Shown here: piece after piece, positions 1 to 4,666 of the stretch
How positions within the stretch are numbered: the first letter of the stretch is position 1
How the letters are laid out: each line of letters begins with the position of its first letter
From: JAVBNJ01 sp031551625
GTDB taxonomy: Bacteria > Bacteroidota > Bacteroidia > Bacteroidales > UBA932
Reading direction: 5' to 3'
Assembly: GCA_031551625.1 (NCBI GenBank)
Contig: JAVBNJ010000058.1
Coordinates: forward strand, 1-8,260
DNA length: 8,260 nucleotides
Notes under the pieces: model-generated
Databases searched by the model: none
What the model was told of the DNA's origin: nothing
Seen by the model: only the letters and a program-made list of their open reading frames with translations
Translations under genes and position numbers: made by a program

Positions 1-2
1 AA

Positions 3-134
3 ATATCTATAGTTAACTATAATTATTTTGAAGACAAAATAGAAGTTCCAAGTCAAGAAATATATCAGTTTATGACAGAATGGGGAAAATATCTTAGGGA
101 ATGGAAAGACAGAATAGAGTCCCCCGTTCGGTAG
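3..134 (+). CDS. 3' end of an unknown protein, possible immunity protein (5'-partial)
   Basis: An open frame enters from the left edge and runs 43 codons to a TAG at 132-134. The visible end is hydrophilic and aromatic-rich (EIYQFMTEWGKYLREWKDR), like the helical C-terminus of a small cytoplasmic protein. The last few residues (SPVR) and the stop lie at or inside the left edge of the direct repeat that begins at 129, so the original 3' end may have been replaced when the repeat joined. It precedes a toxin/immunity pair, and such pairs often occur in tandem, so it is probably the immunity protein of an upstream pair. That assignment rests on position only. Base composition is AT-rich like the following cassette. 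No family was recognised. Confidence 0.55.
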   Translation: MSIVNYNYFEDKIEVPSQEIYQFMTEWGKYLREWKDRIESPVR

Positions 135-272
135 TGTACCAATTGTCACTTTTAATGAGAAAACTGTATATAGTCATCGGATTGCTGAGCGTTTGCTTGT
201 GTTGCGTTAACACAGGCAAAGTCTGTACGGATAAAGCGGGACAGGGCACAGCCTTTGTCCGAACAACTGCAT
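129..272 (+). repeat. Direct repeat copy 1 (about 144 bp), left flank of toxin/immunity cassette
   Basis: This stretch recurs at 2132-2273 in the same orientation. It is identical from 129 to 227 except for single-base changes at 184, 209 and 222, then differs by a 2-nt indel and a few substitutions near 240-252, and matches again to 272. It begins with GGTAGTGTACC, itself a short palindrome. It can fold as a hairpin at 196-216 (8-bp stem with one G-U pair), an overlapping alternative hairpin at 212-226 (ACAGGC with GTCTGT), and a hairpin at 228-261 (9-bp stem, CGGATAAAG with CTTTGTCCG). Two reading frames are open through it. No transposase or integrase gene lies nearby. It may be a dispersed structured repeat or the homology arm through which the cassette recombines. 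Confidence 0.9.
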
Positions 273-313
273 GCAATACAGCCTGCGGCCAGCATGGGAA
301 AAAGAGTGGGTAG
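155..313 (+). other. Small signal-peptide-like ORF in repeat copy 1 (doubtful gene)
   Basis: A 52-codon frame starts with MRKLYIVIGLLSVCLCC, a convincing hydrophobic signal-like segment, then continues into a Cys-rich tail. The same frame in repeat copy 2 (2158-2277, 39 codons) keeps the hydrophobic part and then diverges because of the 2-nt indel. Of the three base changes before the indel, one is synonymous and two change residues, so there is no clear selection on this frame. The last 43 bases overlap the start of the toxin gene in another frame. It could be a decayed leader, a small exported peptide, or chance coding in a structured repeat. I favour chance or remnant. Confidence 0.25.
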
Positions 314-1041
314 ATACAATTAATTTTTATATTCGAAAAAAGAAATATGACTTTGCTTGTGAAATTTGCGGTTGTAATTTAGCCCTATCTATAGCGAAAT
401 TAAATGAAATATTTGATGATTTATTAGCAAATTATACAGGATGGGGTACAAAAAATATTCAGGTAGGTTATAAGGAAATATTAGATAACATGGATAACTT
501 TATAACTTTCGTGTCAAAAAACAATATAAGATGTACAAATTGTGAATATTTATTTAGTCGATTTTTAACAAATGCATCGACAGACAAGCAAGCCGTCTAT
601 TGGATAATGGAAGATATTGCAAGCGATATTTCTACTTTTGCCAATAAAAATATTTCTATAGAACTTCGTTTATCGAATGGCAGAAGAATTGATGTGGCTG
701 TTGACAACCCTCCTATGTGGATAGAATATAAATGGTATGGCGGAGATGACAAAATAAAGCAATCCTTATTTATTGATGAATTTGTCAACCGAGATTTAGC
801 TGGTATCACAGACTTAAAGCAACTACAATGGCGGATTAAAGGACAAAAACTGACCAAAGAAGAAGTTGTAGAATTTTTATCTTCACAAGAAGGACGAGAG
901 GCTCTAAAAAACAATAAAATAATTAATTTGATAGACGACTATGCAGAAATGGCTGGATATTCCAACTCTATAACTAATGTTGATGATGCAATTACTTTCC
1001 TTAATAAAAATAATACTTGGTTTAATTTGATTTTTAAATAA
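271..1041 (+). CDS. Orphan polymorphic toxin C-terminal module, PD-(D/E)xK nuclease type
   Basis: This 256-residue protein has no signal peptide, delivery domain or Rhs/filamentous repeats. Residues 131-190 carry a restriction-endonuclease-fold signature: E131, D141 in RRIDVAVDN, then E152 and K154 in WIEYKWYGG, followed by FIDEFVNRDL and LKQLQWRIKGQKLTKE (Q186, W187). That arrangement is typical of bacterial polymorphic-toxin nucleases of the REase superfamily, so DNA or RNA cleavage is the likely activity. The N-terminal part (1-125) has paired CxxC motifs (C30/C33 with C35, and C88/C91) that could bind metal. The start is uncertain: ATG 271 lies at the edge of repeat copy 1 with no ribosome-binding signal, and the frame is open back to a stop at 229-231. 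It looks like the tail of a larger toxin cut from its carrier. Composition is about one-third GC, far below the right half of the window. The next gene begins 5 bp downstream. Nuclease assignment is from remembered family patterns; the exact target is unknown. Confidence 0.75.
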   Translation: MQYSLRPAWEKEWVDTINFYIRKKKYDFACEICGCNLALSIAKLNEIFDDLLANYTGWGTKNIQVGYKEILDNMDNFITFVSKNNIRCTNCEYLFSRFLTNASTDKQAVYWIMEDIASDISTFANKNISIELRLSNGRRIDVAVDNPPMWIEYKWYGGDDKIKQSLFIDEFVNRDLAGITDLKQLQWRIKGQKLTKEEVVEFLSSQEGREALKNNKIINLIDDYAEMAGYSNSITNVDDAITFLNKNNTWFNLIFK

Positions 1042-1046
1042 AATTT

Positions 1047-2039
1047 ATGAAATCATTAGGTACAATAAATGCAGTTAAATCATTCGAATTCAATAATGAT
1101 AAAATTTATTGTTTTTCGGACAATGTTATCAACGTATTCAATACAAACTTGAATATTATAAGAGAAATTACTACGACTTTTGGGTACGAGATAAAATTTG
1201 GAAAAGTAATATTGTTTCAACATAACGATGGAGATAATTTTTATCTATTAGATTGTAATGAAGATTCTATTATTTTTGAAAGTAATGAAAATTATCATTT
1301 GATACGTAATATGGTTGTTAATGATAAAATTTATATACTAAATAAAAGTAAAACAATAGATGAATTTAATCAAGGCTTTGAACTTCAAAATAAATTATCC
1401 ATAGGTAGATTTCCAAAATTAATTATGGATGGTCGATTTATAAAAAGTAGAGATAATGGAGGATTTAGCTGCTTTGATATTTATAGCCAAAGTAAACTTT
1501 GGCAGCTAAACTTTTCAAATTTACTACAAGGTCAAGAGATTCTTCAAACAGGTAACATACTCGTTTCTTATAATAAAATTTATTTTCACTTATACGAAAG
1601 AAATGAGGTAAACAATGCCACTTTTTGTGTAGATGTCGAAACTGGAGTCGTATTGAATAGATATAATAATTTTGGTATTTACCTGCAACAACAAGATGAT
1701 TGTATTTTCACGGCTTACAATTATGAATATAAGATTCTATACACACGCACACAGGAAGTAAAATCCGTGAACATGGAGCATGAGTTTAAACAATATAACT
1801 TACATATCAATCTTTCACGATGGGTAGTGCAAAATAACTTATTATATTTTGTAGATGGGATAATAATGCCAACTAACAGGTTTGGTATAATTAATATGGA
1901 AACGGGAAAGTTGGTTGACTTACAGGAAGTAAATATAAATGATGGCATCAATAACAACATCAGGGAAATACAGGTGCATCACAACAAAATATTTGTACAT
2001 TGTTCAGATAATACATTACATATTTTTGAAAGGAGTTAA
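1047..2039 (+). CDS. Beta-propeller-like protein, probable immunity protein of the preceding toxin
   Basis: A 330-residue protein without signal peptide or membrane segment, so probably cytoplasmic. It is built of recurring short beta-strand units resembling WD40/PQQ-like propeller blades: NDKIYCFSDNVINVFN (17-32), VNDKIYILNKSKTIDEFN (91-108), FSCFDIYSQSKLWQ (140-153), NKIYFHLYE (176-184) with CVDVETGVVLNR (194-205), LLYFVDG (265-271) with IINMETGKLVDLQE (281-294), and HNKIFVHCSDNTLHIFE (312-328). The first and last units are alike, as expected when a propeller closes on itself. It begins 5 bp after the toxin stop, so the two are almost certainly co-transcribed, and an inhibitor directly downstream of a toxin module is the standard immunity position. 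It is larger than most immunity proteins. The fold is inferred from repeats and the immunity role from position. It is AT-rich like the toxin gene. Confidence 0.7.
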   Translation: MKSLGTINAVKSFEFNNDKIYCFSDNVINVFNTNLNIIREITTTFGYEIKFGKVILFQHNDGDNFYLLDCNEDSIIFESNENYHLIRNMVVNDKIYILNKSKTIDEFNQGFELQNKLSIGRFPKLIMDGRFIKSRDNGGFSCFDIYSQSKLWQLNFSNLLQGQEILQTGNILVSYNKIYFHLYERNEVNNATFCVDVETGVVLNRYNNFGIYLQQQDDCIFTAYNYEYKILYTRTQEVKSVNMEHEFKQYNLHINLSRWVVQNNLLYFVDGIIMPTNRFGIINMETGKLVDLQEVNINDGINNNIREIQVHHNKIFVHCSDNTLHIFERS

Positions 2040-2060
2040 TAAATTAAGACGTCGGGTGTC

Positions 2061-2213
2061 ATGGAACGGTTGGGTGGCGAAGATGGGGTAGCAACTATTT
2101 TAGCAGCTTATAAAGGGAAGTGTAGTACATGCGGTAGTGTACCAATTGTCACTTTTAATGAGAAAACTGTATATAGTCATCGGATTACTGAGCGTTTGCT
2201 TGTGTTGCGTTGA
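2061..2213 (+). pseudogene. Short remnant reading frame with CxxC, running into repeat copy 2
   Basis: An open frame of 50 codons starts at ATG 2061, in a frame open back to a stop at 2040-2042, and ends at TGA 2211-2213. Residues 1-24 (including AAYKGKCSTCG) lie mostly outside the repeat and the rest lie inside it. The repeat portion of the frame is also open in copy 1, ending at TAA 208-210, with one residue change (A to T). The Gly-rich start, CxxC pair and regular composition look protein-like, so this may be the 3' fragment of a lost toxin or immunity gene left when the cassette inserted. It could also be chance. No family was recognised and no function is proposed. Confidence 0.3.
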
Positions 2214-2273
2214 CACAGGCAAAGCCTGTACGGATAAAGCGGACAAGGCAAGTCTTTGTCCGAACAACTACAT
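2132..2273 (+). repeat. Direct repeat copy 2 (about 142 bp), right flank of cassette
   Basis: This is the second copy of the repeat at 129-272, 2003 bp downstream and in the same orientation. Relative to copy 1 it has G to A at 2187, A to G at 2212, T to C at 2225 and G to A at 2270, and it lacks two bases in the 2240-2253 region. That indel falls in the loop of the 9-bp hairpin at 2231-2262, so the stem is unchanged. The hairpin at 2215-2229 (ACAGGC-AAA-GCCTGT) is perfectly paired here but has one G-U pair in copy 1. It contains a 39-codon signal-peptide-like frame (2158-2277), which is doubtful as a gene. Sequence to the left and right of the two copies is unrelated, so the boundaries are sharp. 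Confidence 0.9.
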
Positions 2274-2312
2274 TTGAATATCGAGCCTTCGACTGTAAAA
2301 AACGATCGGAAA

Positions 2313-2344
2313 TTTGCCGGAACCAGTGCTTTTTTCTATCTTTG
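2313..2344 (+). promoter_or_regulatory. Bacteroidetes-type promoter for the downstream operon
   Basis: TTTG at 2313-2316 (the -33 element) and TATCTTTG at 2337-2344 (the -7 element) are separated by 20 bases. This fits the phylum's TTTG-N19-21-TAnnTTTG consensus well. Transcription would start near 2350 and give a leader of about 175 nt before the ATG at 2527. It is the only match to both elements I noticed between the two gene groups, so it probably drives the three-gene operon. Confidence 0.6.
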
Positions 2345-2526
2345 CAGAGTTGTAAGTGTTTATTCTTTTGTAGATAATGCTTGCAACATCCCCCCAATAA
2401 AACAGTAACAATAATACGCTGCTATTATTGCAGGTTTGTCGTTTGATAAAACGGCAATATGTGATGTGTGAAATTTAGATTACTGGTTCCTTGAAAGATA
2501 GAAAACGATAATATAATATACAACCT
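2345..2526 (+). promoter_or_regulatory. Long 5' leader with a hairpin and dispersed inverted repeats
   Basis: This non-coding leader contains a perfect 8-bp inverted repeat, CAATAATA (2409-2416) with TATTATTG (2423-2430), separated by 6 bases. GGAACCAGT (2319-2327) has its reverse complement at 2482-2490. TTTTCTATCTTT (2332-2343), which covers most of the -7 element, has its reverse complement at 2494-2505. No run of T follows the hairpin, so a terminator is unlikely. An operator or leader structure is possible. I see no coding frame worth calling here. Confidence 0.4.
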
Positions 2527-3570
2527 ATGAAACCTCGACAAAAGGCATTGCTGTTGAGTATAGCCTCCATAGCCACCTATAACCTGCAAGCGCAGGTAGG
2601 TATCAACACCATGAACCCCGACAGTTCGGCGGCGCTACACATTTTCCACATCAGCAAAGGGGTACTGCTGCCTACGGTAGATAACAGTCATCGACTCACA
2701 ATGACCAGCAATAATAAAGAAGTTGGTAACGGATTGTTGGTGTATGATACCATTCAGCGAATTTATTATTTCCGCGACAGTCGCAATCACCAATGGTTAG
2801 CGCTTAACCCATGGCGAGTGAGCGAAAACACAAGTGCAGCTATGCCTTGGCGTGATATTCGACTAGCTGAAGACTATAGAGATAAAAATGTATACATAGG
2901 CGCCAATGTTAACGCCGTTGCCAGTGCTAAGCTACATGTGGAGGGAACTTTCCGTGCCGAAGGAAGTATAACTGCTCAAAATGGAATTGCAATAACCGGT
3001 AATGCCACAGTATCTAATAATGTAATAATAGGTAGCAATACAACGCTATCCAGTGGAAGCGCGACTTTTGGCAATACCTTTATTAATTCCGGAACAGTTA
3101 CAGCGACAAATATTGCAGGATATGGAACCATTCCGCTTGGTGGTATTATCATGTGGAGCGGAACTACAGTCCCCGATGGATGGGCATTGTGCAACGGTGC
3201 TCCCAGTAACGGCTATACCACTCCCAATTTAAGAGGTCGGTTTATTGTTGGCTACGATCCTGGCGACAACGATTATAAAGAGCCGGGAAACCTAAGTGAA
3301 AAAAACCTTACAGTAGGAAGCACAGGAGGAGAAAGAACACATACATTGTCTGTGAATGAAATGCCTAAGCACGGTCATAATATGAATATAGGTTGGAGCG
3401 GTTCGGAATCTGGAAGCGACAAAAGTCATGTTAGCCAATTTCAAGGTGAGTGGCCAGGATATACTCCAGATTATACAGATATTCGCTCTGTTGGTGAAAC
3501 CGGTGGCTCTCAGCCCCACGAAAATCGTCCTCCTTATTACGTTTTAGCCTTTATTATGCGAGTAAAATAA
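2527..3570 (+). CDS. Secreted tail-fibre-like protein with C-terminal phage tail-collar domain
   Basis: A 347-residue protein. Residues 1-22 are a signal peptide with likely cleavage after LQA. The mature start, QVGINTMNPDSSAALHI..KGVLLPTVD (23-52), is the N-terminal pattern common in secreted Bacteroidetes proteins. Residues 120-195 hold short G/N/T-rich repeats (NGIAITGNATVSNNVIIGSN and following) that suggest a beta-helical, trimeric fibre stalk. Residues 202-347 match tail-collar/microcystin-dependent-protein domains: GGIIMWSGTTVPDGWALCNG, TPNLRGRFIVGY, GGERTHTLSVNEMPKHGH and HENRPPYYVLAFIMR. Collar domains close T4-type short tail fibres and related receptor-binding proteins. The signal peptide means it is exported rather than packaged in a cytoplasmic phage particle, so a surface adhesin or recognition role is likely. 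It is the first gene after the promoter at 2313-2344, and the next gene follows after 40 bp. The export route beyond the inner membrane cannot be told. Confidence 0.8.
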   Translation: MKPRQKALLLSIASIATYNLQAQVGINTMNPDSSAALHIFHISKGVLLPTVDNSHRLTMTSNNKEVGNGLLVYDTIQRIYYFRDSRNHQWLALNPWRVSENTSAAMPWRDIRLAEDYRDKNVYIGANVNAVASAKLHVEGTFRAEGSITAQNGIAITGNATVSNNVIIGSNTTLSSGSATFGNTFINSGTVTATNIAGYGTIPLGGIIMWSGTTVPDGWALCNGAPSNGYTTPNLRGRFIVGYDPGDNDYKEPGNLSEKNLTVGSTGGERTHTLSVNEMPKHGHNMNIGWSGSESGSDKSHVSQFQGEWPGYTPDYTDIRSVGETGGSQPHENRPPYYVLAFIMRVK

Positions 3571-3610
3571 AATACAATAAATTATTATTAACAAATTAAA
3601 ATTAAATTTT

Positions 3611-4570
3611 ATGAAAAAAACAACCTACCCGTTGTATGCAATGATGAAAAACATGTTGGTGCTTGCAGTGGCAACTACATTGACTTTTGCCACCGCTTGC
3701 AGCAAAAGCGGTGACGATGATGGCGAAGAAAGTAGTGAACTTTACACACCTCCGGTAAATTTAAGTAATGCGCAGATTATTGACTTACTTGGTACCGCCT
3801 ATTCGAAACTGGCAGCAGAAAATACTTTTACCATAACGTCCGTGCGCACAGTTACAGAAGAAGACAATATTGTGAGTAGTAAGTTAAAAAGGCAGACCAT
3901 TTTGAATGTAGCTGCCAAGAAAGCATTAGTGATAGAATATGACTTGTTGACTTCACCTGAAACATTTCTTTGGTTCAACTATATTGAAGATACTACAGAA
4001 TATGAATATAGTTATAAAAAGAGTTTAAAAATTACGGATGCATACTTCAACAACATATCCGTGTTTATAAACATTTTACCGGAACTGAAATATTATGACT
4101 GGAAAGTAGAGGGACAACGTTTTGTGGGCACATATGTAGACGGTACGAGAATAAAAACGGTTACGATAATACAGACCAAAGATATGCAATACCATACAGC
4201 AAAGTACACAGTAGGTTCTCTTATAAGCGGTGATACAAAAGGCACAGTTGAGGAGTTTACTTTTAACTATGATGCTACCATCCCTGCTATGCCTAATGGA
4301 TTTTCTACGGCCTATTTTACTCCCTTTGAACAATTCAGTGTAAAAGTGATATGGGGAGAAGGCCAGGGCGAGAATACTTTTTACTCTAACCCTATTGCAA
4401 ATGGAAAAGGCTACTTTTCTTTAGACATGTTATCTGCTTACATTCCTTCGGTGACAGGTAAATATCCACAATACTATTCTGATTCCGCATTTGCACACAA
4501 GATTGAAAACAGTACTATTTATTTAACCGACAACAACACGGTTATATATGCAAAATGGGTTGTTAAATAA
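3611..4570 (+). CDS. Outer-membrane lipoprotein of unknown family
   Basis: A 319-residue protein with a lipoprotein signal: a hydrophobic stretch (MLVLAVATTLTFATA) ends at Cys30, followed by SKSGDDDGEESSE. An acidic stretch close behind the lipidated Cys is the Bacteroidetes signal for export to the cell surface, so surface exposure is likely. The start at 3611 leaves 29 residues before Cys. ATGs at 3641 or 3644 would give a more usual 19- or 18-residue signal and could be the real start. The mature part (residues 45-319) looks like a mixed alpha/beta or beta-rich soluble domain with many aromatic residues (for example TEYEYSYKKS, YYDWKVEGQRFVGTYVDG and NNTVIYAKWVVK at the C-terminus). I recognise no family. 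The 40-bp gap upstream and shared direction suggest co-transcription with the tail-collar gene, and it might anchor or assemble the fibre at the surface, but that is inference. Confidence 0.75.
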   Translation: MKKTTYPLYAMMKNMLVLAVATTLTFATACSKSGDDDGEESSELYTPPVNLSNAQIIDLLGTAYSKLAAENTFTITSVRTVTEEDNIVSSKLKRQTILNVAAKKALVIEYDLLTSPETFLWFNYIEDTTEYEYSYKKSLKITDAYFNNISVFINILPELKYYDWKVEGQRFVGTYVDGTRIKTVTIIQTKDMQYHTAKYTVGSLISGDTKGTVEEFTFNYDATIPAMPNGFSTAYFTPFEQFSVKVIWGEGQGENTFYSNPIANGKGYFSLDMLSAYIPSVTGKYPQYYSDSAFAHKIENSTIYLTDNNTVIYAKWVVK

Positions 4571-4583
4571 ATTCATACAACGA

Positions 4584-4621
4584 TAGCCCCGGCAAGCCTT
4601 TCCGGTCGCTTGCCGGAGCTA
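4584..4621 (+). terminator. Intergenic hairpin, possible attenuator or weak terminator
   Basis: CCGGCAAGC (4589-4597) pairs perfectly with GCTTGCCGG (4608-4616) across a 10-base loop. The stem extends past one mismatch by TAGC (4584-4587) with GCTA (4618-4621). It starts 13 bases after the lipoprotein stop and ends 45 bases before the next start. Only TT follows, then ACCC, so there is no U-tract for classical termination. It may protect the upstream mRNA end or lower expression of the downstream gene. Confidence 0.5.
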
Positions 4622-4666
4622 TTACCCAAATGGTTCACCCGGAATTAACAATAGACATCACAACCT

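Noticed and set aside
271..2039. Restriction-modification pair
   Set aside because: The nuclease signature could suggest a restriction enzyme, but the neighbour has no methyltransferase motifs and the FIDEFVNRDL...QLQW pattern fits toxin nucleases better.
129..2273. Integron gene cassette with attC sites
   Set aside because: The repeats are of plausible length and palindromic, but I found no matching RYYYAAC/GTTRRRY core pair at the right places, and no integron integrase is visible.
129..2273. Insertion sequence or composite transposon
   Set aside because: There is no transposase frame between or within the repeats, no terminal inverted repeats and no evident target-site duplication.
2409..2430. 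Rho-independent terminator in the leader
   Set aside because: The 8-bp stem is almost all A/T and is not followed by a U-tract, so it is kept only as an inverted repeat.
2527..3570. Prophage tail gene
   Set aside because: A tail-collar domain is present, but the protein has a signal peptide and a secreted-protein N-terminus, and no other phage gene is in the window.
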